A stretch of DNA of 64,000 bases from Candidatus Thiodiazotropha endolucinida (GTDB taxonomy: Bacteria; Pseudomonadota; Gammaproteobacteria; Chromatiales; Chromatiaceae): the NCBI RefSeq assembly GCF_001715975.1, contig NZ_MARB01000019.1, positions 1 to 64,000 on the forward strand, given 5' to 3'. Shown in pieces: positions 47,926 through 58,643 of this stretch. The position numbers and the translations under genes were made by a program. Under the pieces are notes generated by a model. It ran no database searches, was not told the origin of the DNA, and saw only the letters and a list, made by a program, of their open reading frames with translations. Position 1 is the stretch's first letter. Each line of letters begins with the position of its first letter.

Positions 47926-49002
47926 TTAACTCAATGCCGATACCACGGCGTCGCCCATCGATTCACAGCTCACTTCAGTCATCCCTTCCGACATGATATC
48001 CGCTGTGCGCAGTCCGTCATCCAGAACCCTGTCCACCGCATGTTCAATCCGATCGGCCATCGCCGGTTCATCGAGACTGTAGCGCAACATCATAGCCACG
48101 GAGAGAATCGTTGCCAGGGGATTGGCCGTACCCTGGCCCGCAATATCCGGCGCCGAACCGTGTATCGGCTCGTACATCCCTTTACCCTGCTCATCCAGTG
48201 AAGCCGACGGCAGCATGCCAATGGAACCAGTCAGCATCGCAGCACAATCCGATAGAATATCCCCAAACATATTGGTCGTCACCATCACATCGAACTGTTT
48301 CGGCCATTTCACCAGTTGCATCGCAGCGTTATCGACATACATGTGACTCAGTTCCACATCCGCATACGCCTCGCCAACTCGCGTCACGACCTCCCGCCAG
48401 AGCTCAGTGGATTCGAGCACGTTGGCCTTATCGACTGAACAGAGCCTGCTGCCGCGCTTCCTGGCGATATCAAAGGCGACTGCAGCGATACGCTCAATCT
48501 CCGATTCGCTGTAGACAAGTGTGTTAAAGCCCTGGCGTTCACCCCTGTCAAGTTCACGAACCCCTCTTGGCTGACCGAAGTAGATGCCACCTGTGAGCTC
48601 GCGCACTATCATGATGTTGAGGCCGGCAACGATATCCGCCTTGAGACTGGAAGCCGCGGCCAGCTGAGGATAGAGGATAGCGGGACGTAAATTGGCAAAC
48701 AGATTCAGCTCCGATCGCAGCCCCAATAACCCCTTCTCAGGACGAATTGAGATATCCAATGCCTCCCATTTAGGTCCACCTACCGCGCCCAGCAGAATGG
48801 CATCCACCTCCCGAGCCAAATCAAGCGTGGCATCAGGCAACGGCCCGCCTGTGGCGTCGATCGCAGCACCGCCAACCAATGCCTCATCGAGATCGACGTC
48901 CAAACCGAAATCATCCCGTAGTACCGCCAATACCTTGACAGCCTCTGAAACAATTTCAGGTCCAATGCCGTCACCCGGCAAAACCAATATGTTTTTACTC
49001 AT
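47926..49002 (-). CDS. leuB: 3-isopropylmalate dehydrogenase
   Basis: 358 residues; ATG 49002 is used rather than a GTG one codon upstream. The N-terminal [10 protein letters not shown], substrate Arg residues in [13 protein letters not shown], and the catalytic Tyr and Lys ([10 protein letters not shown] and V-D-K-A-N-V) are present, as is the NAD-site G-S-A-P-D-I-A-G. It catalyses the third step of leucine synthesis. Confidence 0.96.
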   Translation of the reverse strand: MSKNILVLPGDGIGPEIVSEAVKVLAVLRDDFGLDVDLDEALVGGAAIDATGGPLPDATLDLAREVDAILLGAVGGPKWEALDISIRPEKGLLGLRSELNLFANLRPAILYPQLAAASSLKADIVAGLNIMIVRELTGGIYFGQPRGVRELDRGERQGFNTLVYSESEIERIAAVAFDIARKRGSRLCSVDKANVLESTELWREVVTRVGEAYADVELSHMYVDNAAMQLVKWPKQFDVMVTTNMFGDILSDCAAMLTGSIGMLPSASLDEQGKGMYEPIHGSAPDIAGQGTANPLATILSVAMMLRYSLDEPAMADRIEHAVDRVLDDGLRTADIMSEGMTEVSCESMGDAVVSALS

Positions 49003-49111
49003 CACTTTGTACCTTGCAACCGAGCAGAGTTCGGCAGCGATATTAATTTAAATTCAATAAATTATCTTTTCTTTGTGATTCCAAAACAGCGTGTGAAGCA
49101 GATACCGGCGC

Positions 49112-49750
49112 TCACTCAGTAAACAACCAAGGGGCCTCTACCCGTCTACGTGTCTCATAGGCCTTGATATCGTCAACATGCTGTAGCGTCAGACCGATAT
49201 CATCCAAACCATTCAGCAGACAATGCTTGCGGAAAGCATCCACTTCGAATGGGATTTGCCCATGGTCTGTCGTGAGCAGTTGATCCAACAGGTTCACTGT
49301 CATCTCCAGGGGCTCTTCATCGGTCGATTGTCGAAACAGATCATCAATTATTTCTTCTTTTAATACAATAGGAAGCAATCCATTCTTAAAGCTATTATTG
49401 AAGAAAATATCGGCAAAGCTCGGGGCCAATATCACCTTGAATCCGTAGTCCTCCAGGGCCCAAGGCGCATGTTCACGGGATGAGCCACAACCGAAATTTT
49501 CCCGTGCCAGAAGGATCTGCGCAGCCTGATAGCGAGGGTCATTTAATACGAAATCGGGATTGACTGTTCGTTTACTGTTATCCATGCCCGGCTCGCCATG
49601 ATCCAAATAACGCCACTCATCGAATAGATTGGGGCCAAAGCCGGAACGCTTGATCGACTTGAGAAACTGCTTCGGAATAATGGCGTCTGTATCCACATTG
49701 GATCTATCCAGAGGGCAGACGATACCTGTGAATGTATTGAATTTATCCAT
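49112..49750 (-). CDS. leuD: 3-isopropylmalate dehydratase small subunit
   Basis: 212 residues from ATG 49750 with GAGGAGA upstream; an upstream start would add sequence foreign to the family. [21 protein letters not shown] and [15 protein letters not shown] (about 86-100) are diagnostic. With LeuC it isomerises isopropylmalate. Confidence 0.96.
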   Translation of the reverse strand: MDKFNTFTGIVCPLDRSNVDTDAIIPKQFLKSIKRSGFGPNLFDEWRYLDHGEPGMDNSKRTVNPDFVLNDPRYQAAQILLARENFGCGSSREHAPWALEDYGFKVILAPSFADIFFNNSFKNGLLPIVLKEEIIDDLFRQSTDEEPLEMTVNLLDQLLTTDHGQIPFEVDAFRKHCLLNGLDDIGLTLQHVDDIKAYETRRRVEAPWLFTE

Positions 49751-49778
49751 TACTGTCTCCTCTAAACTCAAACCCGTT

Positions 49779-51200
49779 TTATCTGATATTGAGATCGTCG
49801 AGGTCAATGAAACGTCCGGCTACCGCGGCGGCGGCGGCCATTGCGGGACTCACCAGATGGGTGCGCCCCCCCTGCCCCTGCCTACCCTCGAAATTTCGAT
49901 TCGAAGTGGAGGCGCAACGCTCTCCGGACAACAGACGGTCAGCATTCATGGCAAGACACATGGAACAGCCGGGTTCACGCCACTCAAAACCGGCATCGAT
50001 AAAGATCTGGTCAAGCCCCTCTTGCTCGGCCTGGGCCTTCACCAGGCCGGATCCAGGCACCACCAGCGCAAGCTTGATGTTGTCAGCCACCTTATGGCCC
50101 TTTGCAATTGCTGCCGCTGCACGCAGATCCTCAATCCTTGAATTGGTGCATGAGCCGATAAAGACCTTGTCCAAAGGGATCTTGGTGATCGGCGTACCCG
50201 CTTCCAGGCCCATGTAGTCAAGGGCGCGCTGCATCCCTTCCGCCTTGACACTGTCGGACTCATTGGCCGGGTCCGGTACCACCTGATCCACCGCCACCAC
50301 CATCTCAGGAGATGTGCCCCAGGTAACCTGGGGTTTGATGAGCGCCGCATCCAGGGTTACCACGCGATGGAATTCCGCGCCCTCGTCACTGTGCAAGGTC
50401 CGCCAATAGGCAACTGCTTTTTCCCATGTCTCACCGCTGGGGGCGTAGGGACGCCCTTTGACATAGTCGATGGTTTTATCGTCAACGGCCACAAAGCCGG
50501 CTCGCGCACCCGCCTCGATAGCCATGTTACAGAGTGTGAGACGGCCCTCGATGGAGAGACCTTCAATCGCCGATCCGGCAAATTCGATTGCATAACCTGT
50601 ACCCCCTGCGGTACCGATCCGGCCAATGATGGCAAGCACAATATCCTTTGCTGTCACACCAGGTGCCGTTTTACCCTCAACCAGGATCCGCATAGCCTTC
50701 GATTTCTTCTGAATCAGGCATTGTGTGGCAAGTACATGCTCTACCTCGGAGGTCCCTATGCCATGCGCCAATGCGCCTATTGCGCCATGGGTGGAGGTAT
50801 GGGAGTCGCCACACACCACCGTCATACCCGGCAGGGTTGCACCCTGCTCAGGGCCGACTACATGAACAATACCCTGCCGTGGATCGAGCATCTTGAATTC
50901 CGTAATACCGAAATCTTCACAATTCGTATCCAGGGTCTCGACCTGAGTCCGCGATATCGGATCCTGAATGGCTTCAACGCCACCCTGCCGAGGCGTGGTT
51001 GGTACATTATGGTCAGGCGTTGCCAGATTGGCCTCGACCCGCCATGGCTTGCGTCCGGCCAGACGCAGACCTTCGAATGCCTGAGGCGATGTTACTTCAT
51101 GCACCAGATGTCTATCGATATAGATCAGTGATGTACCGTCCTCTTCCGTACGCACCACATGAGAATCCCACAATTTGTCGTATAGGGTCTTGGCGCTCAT
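49779..51200 (-). CDS. leuC: 3-isopropylmalate dehydratase large subunit
   Basis: 472 residues from ATG 51200 ([11 protein letters not shown]). The [4Fe-4S] Cys ligands are in G-S-C-T-N-S-R (about 346-352) and [13 protein letters not shown] (about 403-415), with [10 protein letters not shown] near 130. It is the first gene of leuCDB-asd. leuA is not adjacent. A LysR gene is transcribed divergently 112 bases away. Confidence 0.96.
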   Translation of the reverse strand: MSAKTLYDKLWDSHVVRTEEDGTSLIYIDRHLVHEVTSPQAFEGLRLAGRKPWRVEANLATPDHNVPTTPRQGGVEAIQDPISRTQVETLDTNCEDFGITEFKMLDPRQGIVHVVGPEQGATLPGMTVVCGDSHTSTHGAIGALAHGIGTSEVEHVLATQCLIQKKSKAMRILVEGKTAPGVTAKDIVLAIIGRIGTAGGTGYAIEFAGSAIEGLSIEGRLTLCNMAIEAGARAGFVAVDDKTIDYVKGRPYAPSGETWEKAVAYWRTLHSDEGAEFHRVVTLDAALIKPQVTWGTSPEMVVAVDQVVPDPANESDSVKAEGMQRALDYMGLEAGTPITKIPLDKVFIGSCTNSRIEDLRAAAAIAKGHKVADNIKLALVVPGSGLVKAQAEQEGLDQIFIDAGFEWREPGCSMCLAMNADRLLSGERCASTSNRNFEGRQGQGGRTHLVSPAMAAAAAVAGRFIDLDDLNIR

Positions 51201-51312
51201 CTCTCGTAACCTCATAGGGATCGTGCAAAAAAGCTAGTGAAAAACATAGGGGAGTATGCTACATAATACAAATTCATAATTTTCATTTTTTCCATTCTTA
51301 ATAGGAATAGAT

Positions 51313-52188
51313 ATGGAATTAAATACCCTTCGCGCCTTTGTTCAGGTGGCTCATGACGGCTCATTCTCCCTCGCGGCCGAACACCTTTTCCTCACCCAAC
51401 CCGCCATCAGCAAGCGCATCGCCACACTGGAGAGTGAACTCGATACCCGCTTGTTCGATCGCATGGGGCGCCAGATCTTTCTTACCGAAGCCGGGCGGCA
51501 TCTACTCCCGAGAGCGGAGCATATCATTGACCAGTTGAGCGATATGCGGCGGGAACTTGCCAACCTCACCGGCCGGGTTGCCGGAAGCCTGGCAATGGCC
51601 ACGAGCCACCACATCGGCCTGCATCGACTGCCAGCCGTACTGCGCAGCTACAGTGACACTAACCCACAAGTCGATCTGGATATCCGTTTCATGGAATCAG
51701 AAAAGGCGTGTCAATCGGTGGAACAGGGGGAGTTGGAGCTTGCTGTCGTTACCCTGCCGTTGAATCCTGTAGACGCCTTGCAGAGCAGGACAATTTGGCA
51801 TGACCCAATGGCTGTGGTGGTCGGACTGGACCATCCCCTGGCAAAACAGCGTGCAGTGAATCTGCGCGAATTATTGGATTACCCAGCGGTTCTGCCATCC
51901 CGCGGCACATATACCCGAAGCCTGATTGAGCAACGCATCGGCCAGCACCACCTGCATGTCAATTGCACACTTTCCACGGACTATCTCGAAACCCTGAAGA
52001 TGATGGCCACCATAGGCCTGGGCTGGAGTCTCCTGCCTGAGATCCTGGTGGATGATCACCTGGTTCAGTTGCAGGTACCCAAGCTGAAGTTAAGCCGTTC
52101 GCTTGGTATCGTCACGCATCATAAACGTACCCTGTCCAATGCCGCACGTGCGATGCGGGAACTGTTACTGTTTTCCGGCAGCAAGTAG
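51313..52188 (+). CDS. LysR-family transcriptional regulator, divergent from leuC
   Basis: 291 residues. N-terminal winged helix (F-S-L-A-A-E-H-L-F-L-T-Q-P-A-I-S-K-R-I, about 19-37) and a C-terminal periplasmic-binding-like effector domain (about 90-290). The start has AGGAATAG upstream. By position it is a candidate regulator of leuCDB-asd, perhaps sensing an intermediate of the pathway as other LysR proteins do. The AT-rich 51216-51312 spacer probably holds its operators, but I could not define one. Confidence 0.85.
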   Translation: MELNTLRAFVQVAHDGSFSLAAEHLFLTQPAISKRIATLESELDTRLFDRMGRQIFLTEAGRHLLPRAEHIIDQLSDMRRELANLTGRVAGSLAMATSHHIGLHRLPAVLRSYSDTNPQVDLDIRFMESEKACQSVEQGELELAVVTLPLNPVDALQSRTIWHDPMAVVVGLDHPLAKQRAVNLRELLDYPAVLPSRGTYTRSLIEQRIGQHHLHVNCTLSTDYLETLKMMATIGLGWSLLPEILVDDHLVQLQVPKLKLSRSLGIVTHHKRTLSNAARAMRELLLFSGSK

Positions 52189-52317
52189 CCCCGGCAACGC
52201 CCCGATTACTTCAGAGGTTGCCGGAAAGGATGTGTATACGATTCTATTAACGCTGAAAGGTAACTGGCGAACACCACCCGAGTTTGCCGATTGGCAGCAG
52301 CCAAACCACGAACAGGA

Positions 52318-52746
52318 TCAACGGGTTCTTGCACAGACGCCTTCGGGAAAAAAGAAGCCGATCTCAACCCTGGCCGTGTCCGGGCCATCGGATCCATGCA
52401 CTGCGTTCTCATCCACCGTTTCTGCAAAATCGGCACGGATAGTACCTGCAGCCGCCTCTTGCGGATTGGTGGCGCCCATGATCTCACGGTTGCGGGAGAT
52501 GGCGTTATCGCCTTCCAGCACCTGTACCATCACAGGACCTGACGTCATGAAATCGATCAGGTCATTGTAGAAGGGACGCGCTTTATGTACAGCGTAGAAT
52601 TCCCCCGCCTGTTCCCGGCTCAACTGGAACATCCGTGATGCCACGATCCTCAAACCGGCGGATTCGAATCGGCTATAGATCTTCCCGATCACGTTTTTAG
52701 CTACTGCATCCGGCTTGATAATGGATAGGGTCTGTTCGATGGCCAT
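52318..52746 (-). CDS. ndk: Nucleoside diphosphate kinase
   Basis: 142 residues. I-I-K-P-D-A-V, the phosphohistidine loop N-A-V-H-G-S-D (His about 117) and the C-terminal E-I-G-F-F-F-P are all intact. It balances NTP pools with ATP. It stands alone between the LysR gene and an MFS gene. Confidence 0.96.
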   Translation of the reverse strand: MAIEQTLSIIKPDAVAKNVIGKIYSRFESAGLRIVASRMFQLSREQAGEFYAVHKARPFYNDLIDFMTSGPVMVQVLEGDNAISRNREIMGATNPQEAAAGTIRADFAETVDENAVHGSDGPDTARVEIGFFFPEGVCARTR

Positions 52747-52921
52747 AATGGAACTCCCGAGTCAGTCATTAGTGAATGGATTCAAAGATTAAAGTACGAT
52801 GCTGCGGTGCAGCATGCGCGCAACTTACTGCCCATCACAATGGCTGTCAAGTCATTGTTGAGGACAGGGTACGATTTATTGAATGCCAGCCCTGTCGCAG
52901 GCACACCTCAGCACCGCACGC

Positions 52922-54061
52922 CTACTTGTCCCTATCGACCCAGCGCCAGGCTATGGCAACCGCCAAAAGTGCATAAGCTGCTGCAATCCAAAAGGTCGCT
53001 GCAGGCCCAATGCCACTCCAAAGATAACCGCTGAGGAGACTGCCGAAGGCTCCGCCCGCACCAAAACTGATACTGCTGTAGAGCGCCTGGCCCCTACCCT
53101 GATGGCGACCGATGAAATAGTGATGCACCAGATGAATGGCTGCGGCATGAAAGGTTCCAAAAGTGGCCGCATGCATGACCTGGGCCAGCAGCACCAGGAA
53201 CAGATTATCAGGCGCTGAACCGACCAAAATCCAACGCACCACCGCAATGACAAGGCTGATGATCAGCACCTTGCGCGCACCCCACTGATGTAACAGCCGG
53301 TGCATCACCAGAAACAGTCCCACCTCGGCGATCACACCGAGGGCCCACAGCTGCCCGATGACACTGCTCGAATAGCCCGCCTCTTCCATATAGATGGAGT
53401 AGAAGGCGTAGTAGGCACTATGGCTGGCCTGCATCAGAAAACAGACCACAAGAAACGCGATCACATCACTCCGCCGCAACACATGTAAGATCGATCCCTG
53501 ATCATGTTCCGGCATTACCGCCTCTTTCTCCGGAACCAGCAGGCTATCGATTAAGATGCCGAAAAAAAGAAGCAATACAAAATAGGGAATCACCTCAACA
53601 CCCCACCGGTCGAGCATGATCCCCAATGCGACAACGGTCAGGATAAAACCGATCGAACCCCATAAGCGGATCAGACTGTAGCGTTGAATACGCTCCCGCA
53701 GGTAACTCATGGTGACTGCCTCGAATTGCGGCAGCGACGCATTCCAGAAAAAACTGAACAGCATCATCACCAAGGCGAACGGCCAGAAACCATCGGCAAT
53801 AAAGACCCCCAGAAAACAGCATAACGAAAGCAGTGATGCCAGGCGTACAATGGGCATACGGTGGCCGGTATGATCACCGATCCAGCCCCAGATATTGGGT
53901 GCGATCAGTTTGGTGACCATGATCACCGCCATCAGCTCACCGATCTCTACCGGGGTGAAACGCCGTGCTTGCAGGTAGAGCCCCCAGAAAGGGATCAGGG
54001 CACCGAGGGATGCGAAGTAAAAAAAGTAGAAACTGGAAAGACGCCAGTAGGGCATCCGCAT
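52922..54061 (-). CDS. MFS transporter, HcaT/MFS_1-like family
   Basis: About 379 residues from ATG 54061, the start that removes most of the overlap with aroC. Twelve hydrophobic helices; the N-terminal S-S-F-Y-F-F-Y-F-A-S-L-G-A-L-I-P-F-W-G-L-Y-L and W-I-G-D-H-T-G-H-R are typical of the 3-phenylpropionate/nucleoside-like permease group. The substrate is unknown. It begins 13 bases after the aroC stop, so it may be co-transcribed. Confidence 0.82.
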   Translation of the reverse strand: MRMPYWRLSSFYFFYFASLGALIPFWGLYLQARRFTPVEIGELMAVIMVTKLIAPNIWGWIGDHTGHRMPIVRLASLLSLCCFLGVFIADGFWPFALVMMLFSFFWNASLPQFEAVTMSYLRERIQRYSLIRLWGSIGFILTVVALGIMLDRWGVEVIPYFVLLLFFGILIDSLLVPEKEAVMPEHDQGSILHVLRRSDVIAFLVVCFLMQASHSAYYAFYSIYMEEAGYSSSVIGQLWALGVIAEVGLFLVMHRLLHQWGARKVLIISLVIAVVRWILVGSAPDNLFLVLLAQVMHAATFGTFHAAAIHLVHHYFIGRHQGRGQALYSSISFGAGGAFGSLLSGYLWSGIGPAATFWIAAAYALLAVAIAWRWVDRDK

Positions 54062-54074
54062 CGGGTGAGGGCCC

Positions 54075-55172
54075 CTAACAATTTGATCCAAGATCTGTCA
54101 GACCGGAATCAACATCCATATTCTGCCCACGGTGGCGTAGCACGTGATCCATTACCACGATTGCCACCATCGCTTCCGCGATCGGCGTGGCCCGAATCCC
54201 GACACAGGGATCATGTCGTCCTTCGGTGACAACCTCGACAGGATCACCGTCACGATTGACTGTCTTACCTGGCAAACGCAGACTCGATGTCGGTTTCAGG
54301 GCTATCGACGCCAAGAGATCCTGACCGCTGGATATGCCTCCCAATACACCCCCGGCTTGATTGGTAAGGAAACCGTCCGGGGTCATCTCATCACGATGCT
54401 CGGTACCCTTCTGCTCGACGCAGTGGAAGCCGGCGCCCAGTTCGACGCCTTTTACCGCATGGATACTCATCAGTGCGTGGGCAAGCTCGGCATCCAGACG
54501 GTCGAAGATGGGCTCACCCAAGCCGGCGGGCATGCCGCTGGCTGCCACGTTGATGCGGGCACCGATGGAGTTTCCCTCTTTACGCAGGGCATCCATGTAT
54601 GACTCCAGCTCCGCCACCTTGTCTGCATCGGGACAGAAAAAGGGGTTTTTCTCCACCTGATCCCAATCGAGCTTTTCAGCCTTGATCGGCCCGAGCTGAG
54701 CCAGGTAGCCGCGAATCCGAATGCCGTAGCGCTCGCGCAGATACTTTTTTGCGATCCCACCTGCGGCGACACGCATCGCGGTTTCGCGTGCCGAGGAGCG
54801 ACCACCACCCCGGTAATCCCGAAATCCGTATTTCTGATTGTAGGTGTAGTCGGCATGTCCCGGCCGAAAGCGGTCCATGATCCCGGAGTAGTCCTTTGAA
54901 CGCTGATCGGTGTTGCGGATAATCAGGCCGATGGGGGTACCGGTGGTTTTACCCTCAAAGACACCGGAAAGAATCTCCACTTCATCCGCCTCCCGCCGCT
55001 GGGTGGTATGGCGCGAGGTGCCGGGTTTGCGGCGATCCAGATCGTGCTGCAGATCGCCGGCGGCGAGTTCCAGTCCCGGAGGACAGCCATCAACGATACA
55101 ACCGATGGCTGGACCGTGGGACTCGCCAAAGGAGGTCACACTAAAGAGTTTGCCGATGGTATTGCCAGACAT
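54075..55172 (-). CDS. aroC: Chorismate synthase
   Basis: 365 residues from ATG 55172 ([20 protein letters not shown]). Family signatures [14 protein letters not shown], and [11 protein letters not shown] are present, with the FMN-site region I-S-S-G-Q-D-L. It makes chorismate from EPSP. A perfect 18-bp palindrome lies only 12 bases upstream of the start. Confidence 0.96.
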   Translation of the reverse strand: MSGNTIGKLFSVTSFGESHGPAIGCIVDGCPPGLELAAGDLQHDLDRRKPGTSRHTTQRREADEVEILSGVFEGKTTGTPIGLIIRNTDQRSKDYSGIMDRFRPGHADYTYNQKYGFRDYRGGGRSSARETAMRVAAGGIAKKYLRERYGIRIRGYLAQLGPIKAEKLDWDQVEKNPFFCPDADKVAELESYMDALRKEGNSIGARINVAASGMPAGLGEPIFDRLDAELAHALMSIHAVKGVELGAGFHCVEQKGTEHRDEMTPDGFLTNQAGGVLGGISSGQDLLASIALKPTSSLRLPGKTVNRDGDPVEVVTEGRHDPCVGIRATPIAEAMVAIVVMDHVLRHRGQNMDVDSGLTDLGSNC

Positions 55173-55184
55173 GATATCCCCAGG

Positions 55185-55204
55185 GGGCCTGTTAACAGGC
55201 CCTA
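55185..55204. repeat. Dispersed TAGGGCCTGTTAACA repeat, copy 5 (18-bp palindrome)
   Basis: G-G-G-C-C-T-G-T-T-A-A-C-A-G-G-C-C-C at 55185-55202 is a perfect palindrome. On the minus strand it begins with TAG, which is the tolC stop codon, and it lies between tolC and aroC. It looks like two repeat ends joined head to head. Confidence 0.7.
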
Positions 55205-56524
55205 GCGCTCCAACCAACCATTGACCCGCTCCAGGTCCGACTCGCCCAAGGTACCGGCAGCGGACTTCAGGTTGAGTCCGTTGATGATGTAACTGTAACG
55301 GGAATTGAGATAGTCGCGTTGCGAAGAGAAGAGGTTACGCTGCACATTGAGCACATCGACGATAGTCCGTGTTCCCACCTCGTAACCCGCCTGGGTAGAC
55401 TCCAGCGCGCTTTGGGCCGATACGGTCGCCGCTTTCAAGGCCTCGACCTGGCTGATGGTGGAGAGTACGCCACGATAGGCATCCCTCACCTGTCGGTTTA
55501 CCGCGCGGCGGGTTTGATCCAGCCCCTGCTGACTCGCGCGAAAGTTCGCCTGAGCCTGGCGGGTTTGCGCACTGACAGCACCACCTGTATAGATCGGCAC
55601 CTCCAGGGAGAGTCCGATGGTCCCCGTATCGGACTCGGTGGCGGTATCGGAATCGCTGCGGTTCATCGCATAGCCACCCACCAGATCCAGGGTAGGATAG
55701 TGGCCTGAACGGCTGACATCGATCTCCTGTTTGAGACTCTCGAGACCGGCGCGGGCTGCGATGATACTGTAATTCTGCTGCTGGGCGGTATCCGACCACT
55801 CCTGAAGATCATTGGGTACAGGCGGATTGAGCGCCAGCCCCTCCCCCAGTTTCGCCAAGTCATGCTTCGGTTGCGAACCGATGATTTCAAACAGCGCCTC
55901 CCAGGCATTGTCGAGGCTGTTCTCGGCGGCAATCTCCGATGCCCTGGCCGCATCGAATGCCGCCTGAGCCTCGTGCACGTCGGTGATCGCGATCAGGCCG
56001 ACGTCGAAACGCTGCTGCGCCTGTTCGAGCTGACGGCCGGTGGCCTCGCGTTCCGCCTTGGCGACCCGAAGATCGTCCTCGGCAGAGAGAATATTGAAAT
56101 AGGTGGTGGTACTGCGCACCATCAGATCGATCTCCGCCGCCGCGTACTCGGCCTCGGCCTCGGCGATGGTACTGTCCGCCTGCTCCAGCTGCAGTAACCG
56201 GTCCCGGCGATAGATCGGCTGGGTCAGGTTCAAGCCAAGTGCCTTGTCATGACTGGTGCTTTGATCATCGAAGGGAACTCCCTGCAGGGTTTTGAGATCT
56301 CTGCGCACCACATCGTAGGTAGCGCCCAATCCAATGGTCGGCAACAGCTGGGAACGGGCGAGACTCTTGGATTCACGCGCTGCGCTCAACTGTTCCTTGG
56401 CAACCTGCAATTGAGGATCATTTTGCAATGCCTGTTGATAGACCGTTATCAGATCCTCTGCCTGAACTGATAACGTGGGAATAAGTGTCACTAGAAACAG
56501 GATCAATCGTTTTATCGATTTCAT
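55202..56524 (-). CDS. tolC: TolC family outer-membrane efflux channel
   Basis: 440 residues with a signal peptide ending S-V-Q-A. Two OEP repeats give the coiled-coil barrel (about 25-215 and 225-425), with [12 protein letters not shown] in the second and a C-terminal [10 protein letters not shown]. It provides the exit duct for type I secretion and RND pumps. The gene lies upstream of aroC's start with an 18-bp repeat between; no pump or adaptor is adjacent. Confidence 0.92.
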   Translation of the reverse strand: MKSIKRLILFLVTLIPTLSVQAEDLITVYQQALQNDPQLQVAKEQLSAARESKSLARSQLLPTIGLGATYDVVRRDLKTLQGVPFDDQSTSHDKALGLNLTQPIYRRDRLLQLEQADSTIAEAEAEYAAAEIDLMVRSTTTYFNILSAEDDLRVAKAEREATGRQLEQAQQRFDVGLIAITDVHEAQAAFDAARASEIAAENSLDNAWEALFEIIGSQPKHDLAKLGEGLALNPPVPNDLQEWSDTAQQQNYSIIAARAGLESLKQEIDVSRSGHYPTLDLVGGYAMNRSDSDTATESDTGTIGLSLEVPIYTGGAVSAQTRQAQANFRASQQGLDQTRRAVNRQVRDAYRGVLSTISQVEALKAATVSAQSALESTQAGYEVGTRTIVDVLNVQRNLFSSQRDYLNSRYSYIINGLNLKSAAGTLGESDLERVNGWLER

Positions 56525-56626
56525 TGTTATTCCATCGCCTGAACGGCAGTCAAACTATAAAAATACCGGGTGACTTTACCATAGATCGCCTGCCTGGCCT
56601 GTAACAATAATCAACCAGCCCCACGG

Positions 56627-57478
56627 CTATTCATCCGTCGGCATGGGGGGGACCAGGAGCTGCGGGTCGATACGGGCCTGGCGAAGATTCATACGCCAGT
56701 CGAGATGCGCACCGGTTACCCGGCCGGTAGCGCCGATCTCGGCGATCGGATCACCCTGTTTTACCCGATCACCCTCCTTGACCAGGATCTTATGCAGATG
56801 CAGAAAGGAGGACGAAAGCTGATGACCATGATCGACGATCAAGGTTCCCCCGGAATAGAACATATCAGGATAGGCCAGGGTCACCACACCATCCGCCGGC
56901 GCCACCACCAGCGTTCCCACTGGCGCAGCTATGTCGATACCGAAGTGTGGCCGTTTGGGAATACCATTGAGGATCCGTTGACTGCCGTAGACACCGGAGA
57001 TAATTCCTTTCGACGGCCAGATGAATCCATTAGTGAAGTCACTGCGGTCATCGTCGCACTTGCGAGCCTGTTTCACCAGTGCCGCCTCCTTCTTGATCCG
57101 CGCCCAATCTCTTTTCGGGGGTGTGACCTTACTCGGGGGGAGGCCGTCGATTTTCTGAATCCGATAGGTTCTTTCGGCAATTTCAATCTGCCGTTTTTCG
57201 ACTCTCTTACCCGCCCTGCTCACTTCCAGGGTATGCTGCAGGCTGTCATCCCTGCCAAAACCGATTAAAAAAACCCCCTCAGGGGAGACACGAATCGGTT
57301 TGTCGTTGAATCTGATCTGATTGCCCGGCTCTGTTTTACCGATCAGCATTCCCCCCTGGACCCTCTCGCCTTCCAGGGTCACCGAGAGGACCGTGGACGG
57401 CAATAGGAATATGGCCAGTAGAAAAAGAAGGTGTCTGTTGTTTAAAGCATCTAATAGCATAAAAATCATGGTAACCAT
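56627..57478 (-). CDS. M23 (LytM) family peptidase
   Basis: 283 residues with an N-terminal hydrophobic segment to about residue 33 (signal or anchor; the exact start among several ATGs is uncertain). An IgG-like N-domain (about 40-110) precedes the M23 domain (about 165-275): H-F-G-I-D supplies the first His and Asp and H-L-H the catalytic/third zinc ligands, so the enzyme looks active. It probably cuts peptidoglycan cross-links. A short G-x-W-P-S-K-G-I-I-S-G-V-Y-G-S-Q leads the domain. Confidence 0.88.
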   Translation of the reverse strand: MVTMIFMLLDALNNRHLLFLLAIFLLPSTVLSVTLEGERVQGGMLIGKTEPGNQIRFNDKPIRVSPEGVFLIGFGRDDSLQHTLEVSRAGKRVEKRQIEIAERTYRIQKIDGLPPSKVTPPKRDWARIKKEAALVKQARKCDDDRSDFTNGFIWPSKGIISGVYGSQRILNGIPKRPHFGIDIAAPVGTLVVAPADGVVTLAYPDMFYSGGTLIVDHGHQLSSSFLHLHKILVKEGDRVKQGDPIAEIGATGRVTGAHLDWRMNLRQARIDPQLLVPPMPTDE

Positions 57479-57495
57479 GCACTAGGGTCCAATAT

Positions 57496-57639
57496 GAATG
57501 GCACTTACTTGAGGACGAATTTCAGAATTTTCGCCCTTCCGGCGCAGGCCGGAATCCAGGAATACCGTCACCATCAAGCATTCTAAATCCCGGCCTGTGT
57601 TGGGATGACGGTGGTTCTTGGCTTAAGTAAACGCCATTC
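57496..57639. repeat. MITE-like element with terminal inverted repeats
   Basis: The 18-base ends 57496-57513 (G-A-A-T-G-G-C-A-C-T-T-A-C-T-T-G-A-G) and 57622-57639 match as inverted repeats at 15 of 18 positions. The interior holds two inverted C-C-G-G-C-C-T-type segments of the intergenic repeat kind and no gene. It fills most of the gap 57479-57793. Confidence 0.6.
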
Positions 57640-57793
57640 GGATCCGATTTCACTTATCCGATGGCGCGTATCACAGCAAACTACCACAGTTGAGATTGAC
57701 CAGCCAACCGGATCGACTAAGAGGATTGACAGAAAAAGAAACTGGTTGTAGAGTGCGCGGTCTCTACGCCGGCCACCGGCAAGCCACATCCTA

Positions 57794-57880
57794 GCCGAGG
57801 TGGTGAAATTGGTAGACACGCTAGCTTCAGGTGCTAGTGGGGGCAACCCCGTGGAGGTTCAAGTCCTCTCCTCGGCACCA
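57794..57880 (+). tRNA. tRNA-Leu (anticodon CAG)
   Basis: 87 bases. Acceptor stem G-C-C-G-A-G-G / C-C-T-C-G-G-C, discriminator A and encoded CCA. The D-arm contains T-G-G-T-A-G-A, the anticodon stem C-T-A-G-C / G-C-T-A-G encloses loop T-T-C-A-G-G-T (anticodon CAG), and there is a long class II variable arm and the T-loop T-T-C-A-A-G-T. No integrase or repeated 3' end nearby suggests that it has been used as an attachment site. Confidence 0.95.
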
Positions 57881-57975
57881 ATTTTCGCTCAAGTACATCC
57901 ATTGAACCATTTGGTACCGGCTATAAGATGCAACCCGGTCGATTATCGCTTGCATCGTTCGCGTGACTGCTCTGA

Positions 57976-58509
57976 TTATTCATCAGCGAACTCCAATGCT
58001 TCACGTACCGTTTCGAGTCCAGCCATGGCACAAGCGCCGTCAATGCTGTCCCGTTCGGATTTCCCTGGCGGAGCGCCTGATATACCGATCCCGCCGAGAA
58101 TTTCACCACCCGCCTCTATCGTCAAGCCACCACCCACAAGCAGTGCACCGGGATTGTTAGCCACTTGGTCAGGAATGCGCCGCTCCTCAAGCATGCCTGC
58201 CAGTTCCGCCGTTGACTGGCGAAAGCTGTTGGCTGTCCAGGCCTTCCGATATGCGGTCTCCGAAGTATGTGGACCGGCAAAACGGTCGCGTAGCTGAACC
58301 TGTATATTGCCACCGCGATCCACCACGGCGGCCGCAACAGAGTAACCTCGATTACGGCAATCGTTGATTGCCCCCCATGCCGCCTTGGAAGCCATTTCCA
58401 ATGAGATCGACCGAAACTGATAGACAGCACTGCCTTGCTGCGAGTCTGCATAGGCGCTGCTAAAGAACATGGCAAGCACAATCAGCAAGCAAAGACTCCT
58501 GGATAACAT
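57976..58509 (-). CDS. Secreted GlcG/HbpS-like protein
   Basis: 177 residues from ATG 58509 (GGAG upstream), with a signal peptide ending A-Y-A. The GlcG/HbpS fold is shown by A-A-V-V-D-R-G-G-N-I-Q-V-Q-L-R-D, the helix with A-Y-R-K-A-W-T-A and G-G-I-G-I-S-G-A. Exported members of this family (HbpS) bind or degrade heme and sense redox stress. A long nested hairpin lies in its 5' leader. The neighbour upstream is a secreted truncated hemoglobin. Confidence 0.85.
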   Translation of the reverse strand: MLSRSLCLLIVLAMFFSSAYADSQQGSAVYQFRSISLEMASKAAWGAINDCRNRGYSVAAAVVDRGGNIQVQLRDRFAGPHTSETAYRKAWTANSFRQSTAELAGMLEERRIPDQVANNPGALLVGGGLTIEAGGEILGGIGISGAPPGKSERDSIDGACAMAGLETVREALEFADE

Positions 58510-58532
58510 TTTATTACTCCGGTAAACAATGA

Positions 58533-58616
58533 TTGCCTGCCAAACCCTCAGCGAGCAATCCAACAGGTCAAGCTACGCTGATCACACGCTGAGAGTTTTC
58601 CGTCATCGGCAGGCAA
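58533..58616. promoter_or_regulatory. Nested inverted repeat between the hemoglobin and GlcG-like genes
   Basis: Two concentric stems: 58533-58541 / 58608-58616 (9 bp, T-T-G-C-C-T-G-C-C) and 58547-58553 / 58587-58593 (7 bp, C-T-C-A-G-C-G). In the minus-strand transcript it ends about 24 bases before the GlcG-like start. No T-tract follows, so control of translation or mRNA processing is likelier than termination. Confidence 0.5.
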
Positions 58617-58643
58617 CAGGTCGATAAAATCTGTCAGACGAAC

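Noticed and set aside
57583-57846. Minus-strand open frame across tRNA-Leu
   Set aside because: It runs antisense through a clear tRNA and a repeat element; no family match.
57794-57880. tRNA-Leu as a genomic island attachment site
   Set aside because: No integrase, no repeated tRNA 3' end and no island-like content nearby.
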